Shown: positions 34,242-44,396 of the stretch, piece after piece
Position numbering within the stretch: the first letter of the stretch is position 1
How the letters are laid out: every line of letters begins with the position of its first letter
Notes under the pieces: generated by a model
Told to the model about the DNA's origin: nothing
The model's database searches: none
What the model saw: only the letters and a program-made list of their open reading frames with translations
Translations under genes and position numbers: made by a program
NCBI GenBank assembly: GCA_903903635.1
Contig: CAIUZK010000040.1
Span: 29,699 to 93,698 of the forward strand
DNA: 64,000 nt
Direction: 5' to 3'
Source: an uncultured Bacteroidota bacterium
GTDB lineage: Bacteria; Bacteroidota; Bacteroidia; Chitinophagales; Chitinophagaceae

Positions 34242-37200
34242 GTGAAAAAATTATTAGATCTCCTTTTTTCGTCCAAGTCTACAGTCGTACTACTGTTAGT
34301 ACTTGCTGCGGCAATGGGTTCAGCTACTTTTATAGAAGAAAAGTATGACACCGAAACAGCCAAACATCTGGTATACAATGCCAAATGGTTTGAATTTCTT
34401 TTTTTGCTGCTGATCCTGAATTTTTTGGGCAGCATTGTGAAGTATAATTTGTTCAGCAAGCAGAAAGCTGCGGCCTTCTTATTCCATTTTGCATTTATAG
34501 TAATTATTCTGGGCGCTGCTGTTACCCGCTATACAGGCTTTAACGGAACCATGCATATCCGCCAGGGTGAATCAGTTGCCTCCATGTATAGCTCAGACCT
34601 GTATTTCAGGGTTGAAGCAAATGATAAAGCAGGGAAATACCTGGGCGATATTCCTGTACATCTGAGTCAGGTGGCCAATAATCCATTTCACCTGTCGATG
34701 GAGACAAAGGGTAGTGGCAAGATCGATTTTGAATACAAAGGAATAATAAAAAATGCTGTTGATACGATAGAAGAAAATCAGGAAGGAGGTACCACAATGC
34801 TGGGAGTGGTAATACCAGGTGCCGGTGGCAGACAAACTGTTTTTATCAATAACGGAGAAGTAAAGGAACTGGGGCAATTCGCTATAGCATTCAACAACAA
34901 TACAAAAACCGATGCAATTAAGATTACGGAAAAAGACGGCAAATTTATAATCACTTCTCCGTTCGAAATAGCAAGAACAGCTATGCCGGCTATGAGTAAA
35001 GATACCATTCTAAGGGATATAGAAAATGAGTTTAAGGAAAAGTGTTTGTATGATGTGAACGGGCAGGTATTCGTTTTTAAGAAGGCGTATATCAAGGCAA
35101 AGAAACACCTCATTGCGGGCAAGGGCGAAGGTGGACCTGATGCATTACTGCTGGGAATTAGCATTAATGGTAAAAGCCATAATGCGCAGGTATTGGGAGG
35201 CTCGGGTTATATCGGCAATTTTCAGGATGCAGGTATTGAGGGCGCTGATATCAGGATGGCATATGGTGAGAAGGAAATTGATATTCCATTCGCTTTGCAG
35301 TTGGATCGCTTTGTGTTGGAACGGTATGCGGGTTCTATGAGTCCATCATCATTTCTAAGCGAAGTTACGCTTATTGATAAAGACAAAAATGTGAATGAAA
35401 AGCACAGGATATTTATGAATAATGTGCTCGATTACCGTGGGTACCGGTTCTTCCAGACATCTTATGATCCGGATGAGATGGGTACGGTGCTTTCGGTTAA
35501 CCATGACCACAACGGTACAATGGTTACTTATTTCGGGTACTTTCTTATGGGATTAGGTTTCTTCCTTACATTGCTGAACAGGAATTCGAGGTATTATGTT
35601 TTGCGCAGGTCTATTCGCAAGATCAGGGAAGAAAGAAAAGCTGCTTTAGCTACTTTATTATTATTGTTCGGATTAACTTTTAATGGTTTTGCTCAGTCAA
35701 ATGAGATCAAGCATGTAAGTGTAGAGCATGCCGATAAATTTGGTCATCTGGTAGTACAGACAATTAACGGACGATTTGAACCGGTTAATACTCTTGCATT
35801 TGATGTGTTACATAAGATATCGCGTAAAGATGTGTTTGAAGTAGATGGCGCAGGAACCATGAAGGCTATGCAGGTGTTTATGGATATGCCTCTGAATACT
35901 GAATTCTGGAAAACCCAGAAGATCATTTATATCCGTGAGAAATCTGTTCAGGACGTGTTGGGTATAAGCGGTAAGTATGCTGCATTCAACGACTTCTTTG
36001 ATGAAAAGGGTAATTACAAACTCAGAGAACTGGCCGAAACTTCGTTCAGGAAAAAGCAAGCTGATCAGAATGCTTTTGATAAAGAAATAATAAAGGTAGA
36101 TGAGCGTGCCAATGTATGTATGATGGCCTTTAATGGCAGTATGCTGAAGATTTTCCCTTCGCAGGTTTCTGCAAATAATTTATGGGTGAGCTGGGATGAT
36201 TCAATGGCGAGAATACCAATAACAGGTGGCCTGAAGATATTGAATGAAGATCTGCAACTGAATGTATTTAATGCCTATAACATTATGGGGCTTTATCTGC
36301 AGGAAGTATTCAAGGCAGCAAAGACCGGGAACTACGATCGTGCCGACAAATTGCTTGGATATCTTAACAGCATACAGCGCCAGAGCAATGCAGCGAACAT
36401 CATGCCTTCAGAGAATATGGTGAGTTACGAGATCAGTTACAATAAGTCCAAAATATTTGTTATGCTGCGCGATATATACGCAACACTGAGTATGGCATTG
36501 CTGCTGCTCGCATTCATGGATATCCTGGGATCTAAAAAGAATAAACTGATTCAGTTCCTGCTCAACTTTGGGATTGTACTGCTGGCCGCAGCTTTCCTTT
36601 ATCACACCTATGGAATGATATTACGCTGGTACCTGACAGGACATGCGCCATGGAGTACCGGTTATGAGGCGCTGCTGCTTATAGCATGGGGTGGGTTGCT
36701 TGCGGGTTTCATCTTTATCAGGAACTCCAAGATCACATTGGCTGCCACAACTTTACTAGCCTTTTTTATACTTATGACAGCGAATCATAGTGATTACGAC
36801 CCTCAGCTTACCAATCTGCAACCTGTGCTTAAGTCATACTGGCTCATAATACATGTGGCCACCCTTACCATCAGTTATGGTTTCCTTGGGTTAGGATTTG
36901 TGCTTGGTCTCATCAATATGTGCGTTTACCTTTTCAAAACCAATAAAAATTACCGAAGACTCGACCTTGTGACCAAGGAACTTACCAACATCAATGAGAT
37001 CAATCTTACTGTGGGTGTTTTTCTTGCAGCAGTAGGAACGTTTCTTGGTGGTATTTGGGCAAATGAATCATGGGGTAAATACTGGGGCTGGGATTCAAAG
37101 GAAACATGGGCGTTGGTTATTGTTATTACCTATACCATTGTGCTTCACATCCGGTTTGCATCATCGCTGATGAGAGAGTATATATTCAATATGGGTTCAG

Positions 37201-37391
37201 TGCTGGCTTATGGCAGTGTGCTAATGACCTTCTTTGGTGTAAATTATTATTTGTCGAAGGGCCTGCACAGCTATGCATCCGGCGATACTCCGGTATTCCC
37301 AGTATGGGCATGGGTTGCTATTTTATCTGTCATTGCATTATTGGTGTTTGCCGGTGTAAGACAACGTTATCTTAAAAGAGAAAAATTTTAG
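34242..37391 (+). CDS. ccsBA: Fused cytochrome c biogenesis protein CcsBA (System II)
   Basis: A 1,049-residue fusion of ResB/CcsB-like (N-terminal ~450 residues, four membrane helices with a large periplasmic loop) and CcsA-like (C-terminal) domains. The start is GTG 34242. The tryptophan-rich heme-handling motif WGKYWGWDSKETW is near residue 950, with conserved histidines in flanking periplasmic loops. It exports heme and attaches it to CXXCH apocytochromes outside the cytoplasmic membrane. It is co-transcribed with an FNR-type regulator, fitting the window's many cytochromes. Such fusions are usual in Bacteroidota and epsilonproteobacteria. Confidence 0.92.
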   Translation: MKKLLDLLFSSKSTVVLLLVLAAAMGSATFIEEKYDTETAKHLVYNAKWFEFLFLLLILNFLGSIVKYNLFSKQKAAAFLFHFAFIVIILGAAVTRYTGFNGTMHIRQGESVASMYSSDLYFRVEANDKAGKYLGDIPVHLSQVANNPFHLSMETKGSGKIDFEYKGIIKNAVDTIEENQEGGTTMLGVVIPGAGGRQTVFINNGEVKELGQFAIAFNNNTKTDAIKITEKDGKFIITSPFEIARTAMPAMSKDTILRDIENEFKEKCLYDVNGQVFVFKKAYIKAKKHLIAGKGEGGPDALLLGISINGKSHNAQVLGGSGYIGNFQDAGIEGADIRMAYGEKEIDIPFALQLDRFVLERYAGSMSPSSFLSEVTLIDKDKNVNEKHRIFMNNVLDYRGYRFFQTSYDPDEMGTVLSVNHDHNGTMVTYFGYFLMGLGFFLTLLNRNSRYYVLRRSIRKIREERKAALATLLLLFGLTFNGFAQSNEIKHVSVEHADKFGHLVVQTINGRFEPVNTLAFDVLHKISRKDVFEVDGAGTMKAMQVFMDMPLNTEFWKTQKIIYIREKSVQDVLGISGKYAAFNDFFDEKGNYKLRELAETSFRKKQADQNAFDKEIIKVDERANVCMMAFNGSMLKIFPSQVSANNLWVSWDDSMARIPITGGLKILNEDLQLNVFNAYNIMGLYLQEVFKAAKTGNYDRADKLLGYLNSIQRQSNAANIMPSENMVSYEISYNKSKIFVMLRDIYATLSMALLLLAFMDILGSKKNKLIQFLLNFGIVLLAAAFLYHTYGMILRWYLTGHAPWSTGYEALLLIAWGGLLAGFIFIRNSKITLAATTLLAFFILMTANHSDYDPQLTNLQPVLKSYWLIIHVATLTISYGFLGLGFVLGLINMCVYLFKTNKNYRRLDLVTKELTNINEINLTVGVFLAAVGTFLGGIWANESWGKYWGWDSKETWALVIVITYTIVLHIRFASSLMREYIFNMGSVLAYGSVLMTFFGVNYYLSKGLHSYASGDTPVFPVWAWVAILSVIALLVFAGVRQRYLKREKF

Positions 37392-37481
37392 CCTCACGGA
37401 GAATAAGGAAACTATTCTGTATGGCTGTTTTGATATTGGTGAAATAAAAGTAAGCTTTTTGAATGGTGCAGGTTAAGGCAT

Positions 37482-37495
37482 TTGTGTATACGCAA
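37482..37495. promoter_or_regulatory. Degenerate TTGCG-type dyad
   Basis: TTGTG-TATA-CGCAA, one mismatch from the TTGCG dyad, 11 bp before the ATG of the TPR-like gene. It has no partner at 22 bp. Confidence 0.3.
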
Positions 37496-37506
37496 AATCA
37501 ATTATA

Positions 37507-38583
37507 ATGAATAAGTTATTGCTGGTGATGTTGGCGTTTTTTGTGGCATTCAGTAGTAATGCCAAAGACGATAAGGCTGAACAGAAGAATAAAAAGGCTG
37601 TAGCAAAAGAGGAGGCCAGGTTTGAGAAAAGCCTTGAGAAGGATCCTTATAGCGCCCTGCCTTATCTGGAACATGCCAATAACCTTTCGGCTATTAATTC
37701 GGAAAGCAGCCGGGCCGCCGGATTTTATAAACTGGCATTGAAGAAAGATTCTGCAAATGCCGCTATTTACAGGGATTTTGGTGTTTATCTTGCCGACAAA
37801 CAACATGCATTTACCGAGTCGAAAGCCATTATTCTCAAAGGTCTTGCGATAACTCCAGATGACGAGGTAATGAAAAAGTACCTTAAATCGCTAAATGAAA
37901 TGCTGGCGCTGCAGGAGGCTGATGATAAGTTGCGTGATTTTGGTGTTTCGTCTGTAAGAGATCTGAATACAGCAGGGAGTTATCCGGGTATTGCTCAATT
38001 TGATTCATTAAGGGTGCTTACTACACTTTCGGGAAACAAATTCTATTATCCTGATCTTATTGGGCGTTTCCTTGCCGATGATAAGAACCTGACCCCACAG
38101 GAAATGTATATGCTTATTCTTGGATTCTCTATTCGTAAAACCTACAATCCATTTAACTATAATGATGTAAAGGAAGTAAAAATGCTGGGGGCTTACAATC
38201 TCGATTCAGCTATCTGTAAAGGTAAGCAGGTTATGCAAACTAATCCGTTGAATCCTTCCCTTAACCGCGAATTGATGTATTTCTATCGCAAAAAAAATGA
38301 TCCTGCCGAAGCTGACAGGTATTTGAACCGGATAAAACAATTCTTCAATGGTGTGCTCTATTCGGGAGATGGCAGTTGCAACAAGCCGTATATTGCGCTC
38401 TGGTCGAAAGAGGAATATAATTTCATCAGTTATCTTGGTTGCAAATCCACAGATATACATTATATGGGTTCATGCGCAGGTCAGATGGCCGAAATAATTG
38501 AGACTGTTAACCTGAATAATCAAAAATCTGAAGTCATTCATTTTAATGTTGCTCCCATATATATGCAATCGGTAGGTAAGTAA
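37507..38583 (+). CDS. Secreted TPR-like protein (DUF4919-type C-terminus)
   Basis: A 358-residue protein with a signal peptide ending SSNAK. The N-terminal half is helical with TPR-like periodicity (KNKKAVAKEEARFEKSLEKD; ESSRAAGFYKLALKKDSANA). The C-terminal half (LNRELMYFYRKKNDPAEADR; a final segment with GSCNKPYIALWSKEEYNFIS) resembles DUF4919 proteins of Bacteroidota, whose role is unknown. It follows ccsBA by 115 bp and may be in the same transcript. Confidence 0.7.
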   Translation: MNKLLLVMLAFFVAFSSNAKDDKAEQKNKKAVAKEEARFEKSLEKDPYSALPYLEHANNLSAINSESSRAAGFYKLALKKDSANAAIYRDFGVYLADKQHAFTESKAIILKGLAITPDDEVMKKYLKSLNEMLALQEADDKLRDFGVSSVRDLNTAGSYPGIAQFDSLRVLTTLSGNKFYYPDLIGRFLADDKNLTPQEMYMLILGFSIRKTYNPFNYNDVKEVKMLGAYNLDSAICKGKQVMQTNPLNPSLNRELMYFYRKKNDPAEADRYLNRIKQFFNGVLYSGDGSCNKPYIALWSKEEYNFISYLGCKSTDIHYMGSCAGQMAEIIETVNLNNQKSEVIHFNVAPIYMQSVGK

Positions 38584-38618
38584 TTGGTTTGATTACTTTA
38601 TAAATACTAATCGATTTT

Positions 38619-39515
38619 TTATACGGTCATTTTCCTTCGCTTATTGATCATATATACAGCGGCAATGCCAAGCACGCCACCTAGAGCAGTATGCAGTTGT
38701 ATTCGTTCGCCAAGGAGCATCCACGCCGATACTGAGGCGCCCAGCGGAACAAGGAAGATAAAACTACTGGCTTTTTCTGCTCCTAATCGCGTAGTTGCAT
38801 AAAAGTATAGGGTAGTAGCCAATGCTGTAACTATGGCGGAACTGAAGAACAGGTTCCACCAGAAATAGGGGTCATTGATTTGCATGATGGCACTGAATTC
38901 ATGAATATCCATAAGTGGTAAAAGCAGTATCAGTGTAATAAGGTATTGCCATAAACTAAAACCCAGGGATGATCCGTATCGTGTGGCCCAGGATGTGAGT
39001 TTGCTCATAACAGCCCAGGTAAGCGCGGCCATCAGGAAGAAAAGGTTTCCACTCTCGAAAATTGTATTTCCGGTATCCCATAGTTTCAGAAGGAAACTGC
39101 CTGCGGTTATGCCGAGAACCAGGCCGATTGCCTCATTGCGGGAGGGTAGGCGCCAGCTAAGGATTATGCCCGCAACATAGGCCATGATTGGGGTAAGGGT
39201 GGTTACCAATACGCCACCTGCGCCTGCTGCACCTTTTTTCAGGCCCTGAAAGAAAAGAACACTGTATAGGGCAAGCAACAATCCGGATACTATAATAGAA
39301 GGTAGAGCTTCTTTCTTTACTTTCAGCCTTGTCTTGAGCAGCAGGGTAATAAATAGCAGAGAGATAACAACAATAATGTACCGGTAAACAACAAAGTTAA
39401 CAGCTGAGCAATAACGCGTTAATACCTTGCCGGAGGGCCAGCTTAATCCCCACAGTAGCATGCTTACCACGATACTGATCACCAAACCTTGCTCCGATAC
39501 CTTTTTATTTTTCAA
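38619..39515 (-). CDS. EamA/DMT-family transporter
   Basis: A 298-residue membrane protein with ten predicted helices in two EamA repeats. The first repeat includes LLWGLSWPSGKVLTRYCSAV and GAAGAGGVLVTTLTPIMAYV. The second contains SSFIFLVPLGASVSAWMLLGE and ends with a basic NKRRK tail. The family exports or imports small metabolites, and the substrate cannot be inferred. It is convergent with the TPR-like gene and apparently monocistronic. Confidence 0.9.
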   Translation of the reverse strand: MKNKKVSEQGLVISIVVSMLLWGLSWPSGKVLTRYCSAVNFVVYRYIIVVISLLFITLLLKTRLKVKKEALPSIIVSGLLLALYSVLFFQGLKKGAAGAGGVLVTTLTPIMAYVAGIILSWRLPSRNEAIGLVLGITAGSFLLKLWDTGNTIFESGNLFFLMAALTWAVMSKLTSWATRYGSSLGFSLWQYLITLILLLPLMDIHEFSAIMQINDPYFWWNLFFSSAIVTALATTLYFYATTRLGAEKASSFIFLVPLGASVSAWMLLGERIQLHTALGGVLGIAAVYMINKRRKMTV

Positions 39516-39593
39516 TCGATCAGTTTAAAATATTACCGCTCCCCCCGAATTATAAAACCGGGCGATAAAGGATTTTGTGGTTAGTATCAGGTT

Positions 39594-40754
39594 CTACCTG
39601 GATAAAGAAGGTAATACCTCTTTCAGTTTATCATCCAGCATTGGTCCGCGAAGGCCTTTTGCAATGATCACACCTTTGGGGTCAATCAGGAAGTTCATGG
39701 GTATACTATGAACACCATATTTTGCGGCTGCAGGAGATTGCCAGCCTTTGAGGTCGCTGACTTGTGACCATAGCAATGCATCGTGATGAACCGCATCCAG
39801 CCATTTAGATTTTACATTGTCGAGAGAAACGGCAAGAATGGTGAAATTCCTGTCTTTAAATTGTTTATATGCCTCCAGAACATTCGGGTTTTCGGCGCGG
39901 CATGGCCCACACCATGAAGCCCAGAAATCCAGCAACACAAACTTTCCCCGTAAAGACGATAAGGTTACTGTTTTACCTGCGGTATCTTCCAGCTTCAGGT
40001 CGGGTGCCATATTGCCTATTTCTGTAGGTTCTGGAATGCCATCCAGCATTTTGGTCATAAACTGGTGGAATTCCTTTGTCATTATAGTACCAGGGTAGCG
40101 TTTATCAAGGCCGTTGCTGAATTGTTTGTAATATTCCAGATCTTCCTGCGGATTAAGTACCCTTGCTGCAATTACTGCATTAGGCTCGTACTGGGTAGCA
40201 TCGCAGTACCTTTTTATGAAATTCCGGAATTGCACAGTTATTCCCACCTTGTCTTTTTCGGCCATATCTGCTGCCTGAGCATTTCCGGTTCCCTTGATGG
40301 AATCTATTCTGGAGGCGGTTTTGTTGAGCAGGGTCATATATCCAATAACAGTATCGACAAACAGCTTTAGTTCGGAAGATGCCAGTGAACCCTGTAATTT
40401 GTAGTCTTCAAGTGGCCAGTTTCCCTTGATTTTTATTTCACCTTTTTCAACGCATAGCAGTACAAACTTATTGGGAGAGAACCGTATACGGTAGAGCCCC
40501 GGTTCACTTAAAGTGCCTTTAAAAGTGAAGCGCCCAGCCCGATCCGACTTTTGCGAATCTATTATTTTCAGTGAGTCGTTTGCTCTGAGTAATTCCAGTA
40601 CCAGCGTACTTTCAGGCAAACCAGCCACATCGCCTGAAATAGTAAAGGCTTTTTTCGCTGATTTTTCCTTTCCTCCTGCCATGGCATGGGAAGAAGTGAA
40701 GATAGTTAGCCCGAAAAACAGACAGAGGCCTGTAAAGAGTATTTTGTTGTTCAT
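39594..40754 (-). CDS. TlpA-like thiol-disulfide oxidoreductase with DUF4369-type N-terminus
   Basis: A 386-residue protein from ATG 40754 (MNNKILF), with a signal peptide ending near SHAMA; an upstream in-frame start would add 26 residues without a signal. The N-terminal beta domain (TISGDVAGLPESTLVLELLR) fits DUF4369. The C-terminal thioredoxin fold (from about 245) has WCGPC at 281-285, a cis-Pro loop HSIPMNFLIDPKG, and the GKFVLLDFWASW strand. It is expected to reduce periplasmic disulfides, possibly those of apocytochromes, though it is not in the cytochrome operons. Confidence 0.88.
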   Translation of the reverse strand: MNNKILFTGLCLFFGLTIFTSSHAMAGGKEKSAKKAFTISGDVAGLPESTLVLELLRANDSLKIIDSQKSDRAGRFTFKGTLSEPGLYRIRFSPNKFVLLCVEKGEIKIKGNWPLEDYKLQGSLASSELKLFVDTVIGYMTLLNKTASRIDSIKGTGNAQAADMAEKDKVGITVQFRNFIKRYCDATQYEPNAVIAARVLNPQEDLEYYKQFSNGLDKRYPGTIMTKEFHQFMTKMLDGIPEPTEIGNMAPDLKLEDTAGKTVTLSSLRGKFVLLDFWASWCGPCRAENPNVLEAYKQFKDRNFTILAVSLDNVKSKWLDAVHHDALLWSQVSDLKGWQSPAAAKYGVHSIPMNFLIDPKGVIIAKGLRGPMLDDKLKEVLPSLSR

Positions 40755-40980
40755 AAGTATAAAATCCTGGTGCAATTTAATGGATATTTCTGATTGGCAA
40801 TTATTCGCGCATATAATCGGTAATATTTGCAAGTGTCAGACCTGTATTTTCATTGAAATGCTGCATTGAATTTCAGATGGGAATTTTGATGCAGATTGAA
40901 TTACCTGGTTCATTCATAAAAGAAAATATTATCAGGAATCGCAATTATATGCTGAAAAGAACCTAAATTTATTTCCGTAA

Positions 40981-41011
40981 CAGATGTGTATTTTCGTAAG
41001 TGGCACATCTG
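40981..41011 (+). promoter_or_regulatory. Hairpin in the leader of the T9SS cargo gene
   Basis: Arms CAGATGTG (40981-40988) and CACATCTG (41004-41011) with a 15-bp loop, 78 bp before the ATG at 41089. The rest of the divergent gap 40755-41088 shows nothing recognisable. Confidence 0.25.
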
Positions 41012-41088
41012 GTTCCATAGATTACCGCACATCAGTATATTTTTGGTTTCCATGTAAACAATTACGAATAACTTTAAATCCTCTTTTT

Positions 41089-42843
41089 ATGAAAAAAACT
41101 TGTTCTTTAATTCTGGTTTTTCTTTGTTTGTCTGCTACTACATTTGCTCAAGGCTGGCAGTGGGTAGTGGGTAGTACGATCCCTCCGGTGGGCTATAGTT
41201 ATCTTGAGGGCAAACAGACCACAATCGATAATAACGGTAATGTGTTTATCTGCGGCGAAAACGAGCATCTCACATCCTGCACTTTTGGTTCCATTACTAT
41301 ATCAAATCCTACTTCGAGAGACCAGGCGCTACTTATTAAAGCAGATTCGAATGGTGTGTATAAATGGGTTAAAGCCATTACGGCACCAATGATGACAACT
41401 CCGGTAGGTATTGTTACAAACATGTCTGGATGCAGCTATATCTTTGGTTTGTATATAGGCAATAACTGTGATTTTTCCGGTACTGTTCTTACTAATCCAT
41501 CTATATCATTTACAAGTCCGGCTTATTTTCTGGCAAAATATGATCCGAACGGCAATCTGCTCTGGGCAAGGAATATTGCTTTGTTAAACAATACAGGATC
41601 CTATATAGGTTTACCTCATGGAGGAATTGGAATTGATGAGCTCGGCTGCGTATATATGAGTGGTGAGTTCTCAACTGCAACCGATACCATAGGTACTCAT
41701 GTAGTGATTAATGCAGATGCATCAGGCGCTACATCAGATGTTTTTCTCGCCAAGTATGATAGCCTGGGCAATGATCTGTGGGCCAAATCTTTTGGTGCCA
41801 GCAACAATGAATTGGTTTACTCCTGCGTTGCTTCGCCGGCAGGGAATATAGTTATTTCAGGCACTTATAAGTCTGCAGCAATTACACATGGGAGTAGTAC
41901 CATAACAAATGCAGATACATCAGTACCCAATCTGTTCATAGCAAAATATGATGCCGCCGGAAATCCGTTATGGGCTGATAGCGCTACAGGTAGCCCTGCA
42001 AAGGATTACCAGGGAATGTTGGCTATGGATAATGCAGGTAGTATTTATATGAATGGCAGTTTTAAACAAAGCTCAATTAATTTCGGAGCATATACGTTAA
42101 CCAACACTGGTGCCGAAAGTGCTTTTCTGGTTAAGTATGATTCATCGGGTAGTGTGAAATGGGCCAGATCCGGAGGTGGAAGCGGTATTGCAAGAGCCTA
42201 TAGCGCTTCAGCCGATAAATGCGGTAGAATATGGGTGGCAGGGGCAATGGACAATGGCGGGTTGCCGATGAGTTTCAGCGGGCATGTATTAACACCGCCC
42301 TACTTGTCGAGTGAGCCCGCTTTTTTGGCACAGTATGACTCATCGGGTAATTTTCTAAATGCCTTGGCTATTAAAAATGGTGGCGATGATTTGCTGAGTA
42401 TAGTGGTAGATAACAACGGCACTTTTTATATTGGTGGCGATATATTTGGACTACCTGCCAATGATACGCTGATATTGGGTGGTGATACAATTACCGTAGC
42501 TAGTCTTACAGAGGCTATATTTCTTGCCCGGTACAGATATGATAATCCGAATTGCGCTCATTTCATAACATTGCAAACTATCGCATCTTCAGCAACAGAT
42601 TCTCATGTTGATCTTTATCCAAATCCTGCCAATGATATGGTCACTATCCATTGTTCTGCATCGATGGTGAACGGAGGTAAAATGGAGATTTATGATCTGA
42701 CCGGAAGATTGCTGCAAACACACCTTCTTGATAAAAGCAATACTGATTTGCCGGTCGGCAATTTATCTGCCGGTCTATATCATTGCAGGATATATGCCGA
42801 CAATGTACTGATAAGTACAAATAAGCTGGTAATCATAAAATGA
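41089..42843 (+). CDS. Secreted beta-propeller-like protein with T9SS sorting domain
   Basis: A 584-residue protein from ATG 41089 (MKKTCSLILVFLC), with signal cleavage after TTFAQ; an open frame runs further upstream but lacks a signal. The body has repeated FLAKYD--GN-LWA units (SBBP-like), five to seven times, typical of a beta-propeller. The C-terminal ~80 residues (VDLYPNPANDMVTIH to NKLVIIK) are a type A type IX sorting domain. It is surface or secreted and its function is unknown. Confidence 0.85.
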   Translation: MKKTCSLILVFLCLSATTFAQGWQWVVGSTIPPVGYSYLEGKQTTIDNNGNVFICGENEHLTSCTFGSITISNPTSRDQALLIKADSNGVYKWVKAITAPMMTTPVGIVTNMSGCSYIFGLYIGNNCDFSGTVLTNPSISFTSPAYFLAKYDPNGNLLWARNIALLNNTGSYIGLPHGGIGIDELGCVYMSGEFSTATDTIGTHVVINADASGATSDVFLAKYDSLGNDLWAKSFGASNNELVYSCVASPAGNIVISGTYKSAAITHGSSTITNADTSVPNLFIAKYDAAGNPLWADSATGSPAKDYQGMLAMDNAGSIYMNGSFKQSSINFGAYTLTNTGAESAFLVKYDSSGSVKWARSGGGSGIARAYSASADKCGRIWVAGAMDNGGLPMSFSGHVLTPPYLSSEPAFLAQYDSSGNFLNALAIKNGGDDLLSIVVDNNGTFYIGGDIFGLPANDTLILGGDTITVASLTEAIFLARYRYDNPNCAHFITLQTIASSATDSHVDLYPNPANDMVTIHCSASMVNGGKMEIYDLTGRLLQTHLLDKSNTDLPVGNLSAGLYHCRIYADNVLISTNKLVIIK

Positions 42844-42962
42844 TGGCGGCACAGTTGTTTGCCGTATTAAGTGCTTAGAGGGAGATTCCCGCTTTTCTGC
42901 ATCAAACTCTGATTGAATTATTATAGGATTTTGCGCTATTAACAATAATTAAACGAACAAAG

Positions 42963-43009
42963 TTGGTTAATTAATATATTTTATATTAAATTTGATTACT
43001 GTCGTAATC
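42963..43009 (+). promoter_or_regulatory. Bacteroidota-type promoter with overlapping palindrome
   Basis: TTG (42963-42965) is separated by 21 bp from TAAATTTG (42987-42994), matching the TTG...TAnnTTTG consensus of Bacteroidota promoters. The -7 element overlaps a perfect palindrome GATTAC-TGTC-GTAATC (42994-43009), a plausible operator, 13 bp before the ATG at 43023. Confidence 0.5.
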
Positions 43010-43022
43010 TAAATTCATTTTT

Positions 43023-44210
43023 ATGAAGAAACTAATTGCTTTGTGCGCACTATTATCCGTTACTCCAATGGCTTTCGGACAGATATCGATTACCGCGGCG
43101 GATATGCCAATTCCCACAGGCTCATTTAATATGGTGGATTTCTCGTCAACTGCCGCTGTCAGTCCTGTGCCCGGTACAAACGCTATCTGGAATTACAGTA
43201 CCTATCTGGGAACCTCCGTTACCCTTGACTATTATCCAGCAACAGATACTTTCTTTACCCATGCGGGCGCTGATATTTATAGCGCAGGGTTTAAAACATT
43301 GACTCCCGGTTTCGGTTATAACCTTTGGAGTGAACTCGATTTTAATGCATCGAATATAAGGGAAGTGGGTATTGATATTCCTTATCAACTATTCAACCTA
43401 TCGACCTTTACCGGCAGTTCGGGCGATAGTCTTGTTGTGCCGGCTCAACGCGCCTTATCGGCAACGCCCAAAACGATTTTTCAATTTCCATGCACTGCAG
43501 GTACTTCATGGAGTACCAATGGCAAAAGTGTTGCTGATTTCTCACTTACTGTAGGTGCCGTTAGCATGGTAAACACTCCTGGCCAGATTGTCTATTATAC
43601 GCATCGAAAGGATAGTATTACAGGATGGGGAAAAATGACCGTTCATACTCCTACAGGACCAAGCATTCCATACGATGTGCTTATGGATAAAATATCAAGT
43701 TATACAACGGATAGTTTTTATTTGAGCGGATCGCCTGCATCGCTTGTATTGCTGAGTACTTTCGGTATAGCACAGGGGCAGAAAACCGATTCAGGCTTCA
43801 AATATATTTTCTTTCGCAAAGGCACATTCTGTTACCTTGTAATGTTCAACTACGACACAGATGCCACTTACGCAACTCCGGTTAATAAATACTATAACTC
43901 TGATGCCCTTATTCCTGCAAATGTTGGTGTTGGTAGGGTAGGTGAAGCCAATTTCACTACTGTTCTTTTCCCAAATCCATGTACCGGTAAGGAGGTTAAT
44001 CTGCTCATTTCAGGGCGGGATGTTTCAGGTGGCAGATACATTATCACCGATGCCATGGGGCGCACCATACAATCGGCTCGTGCAGATATAACAGCAGGAG
44101 CGGTGCATGTATCGCTGAACAGTCAACTCACCGGAGGAAATTATTTCATCACAATTATGGATAGAGATAATAACAGGGTGGTTACTGAACCATTTGTTGT
44201 TGCTCAATAA
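43023..44210 (+). CDS. Secreted protein with T9SS sorting domain
   Basis: A 395-residue protein with a signal peptide ending AFGQ. The body of about 300 residues (ITAADMPIPTGSFNMVDFSS onward) is beta-rich with no catalytic motif I recognise. The C-terminal sorting domain (TVLFPNPCTGKEVNLLIS to EPFVVAQ) predicts type IX export. It has a good Bacteroidota promoter overlapping a palindrome, so it is probably regulated separately. Confidence 0.83.
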   Translation: MKKLIALCALLSVTPMAFGQISITAADMPIPTGSFNMVDFSSTAAVSPVPGTNAIWNYSTYLGTSVTLDYYPATDTFFTHAGADIYSAGFKTLTPGFGYNLWSELDFNASNIREVGIDIPYQLFNLSTFTGSSGDSLVVPAQRALSATPKTIFQFPCTAGTSWSTNGKSVADFSLTVGAVSMVNTPGQIVYYTHRKDSITGWGKMTVHTPTGPSIPYDVLMDKISSYTTDSFYLSGSPASLVLLSTFGIAQGQKTDSGFKYIFFRKGTFCYLVMFNYDTDATYATPVNKYYNSDALIPANVGVGRVGEANFTTVLFPNPCTGKEVNLLISGRDVSGGRYIITDAMGRTIQSARADITAGAVHVSLNSQLTGGNYFITIMDRDNNRVVTEPFVVAQ

Positions 44211-44262
44211 TTTGAGAATCACAGTATTGTTATCAGGAAACAAGAATTTTAATCAGTTGAAT

Positions 44263-44355
44263 TTGGGCACAGGCTTTACTATTTGTGCCCAATTCGCATC
44301 AAAACTATAAGTAGGGTATAAATAAAAATGGAAGCCACATTGCTGCGGCTTCCAA
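44263..44355. terminator. Two hairpins between convergent genes
   Basis: TTGGGCACA (44263-44271) pairs with TGTGCCCAA (44284-44292). GGAAGCC (from about 44331) pairs with GGCTTCC (to about 44355) and is followed by A/T-rich sequence. They are suitable terminators for the T9SS gene (+) and nifJ (-). Confidence 0.65.
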
Positions 44356-44396
44356 AAAGTTGTGAGCCAATATACTCACCTGTTTCCAGGATTTTA

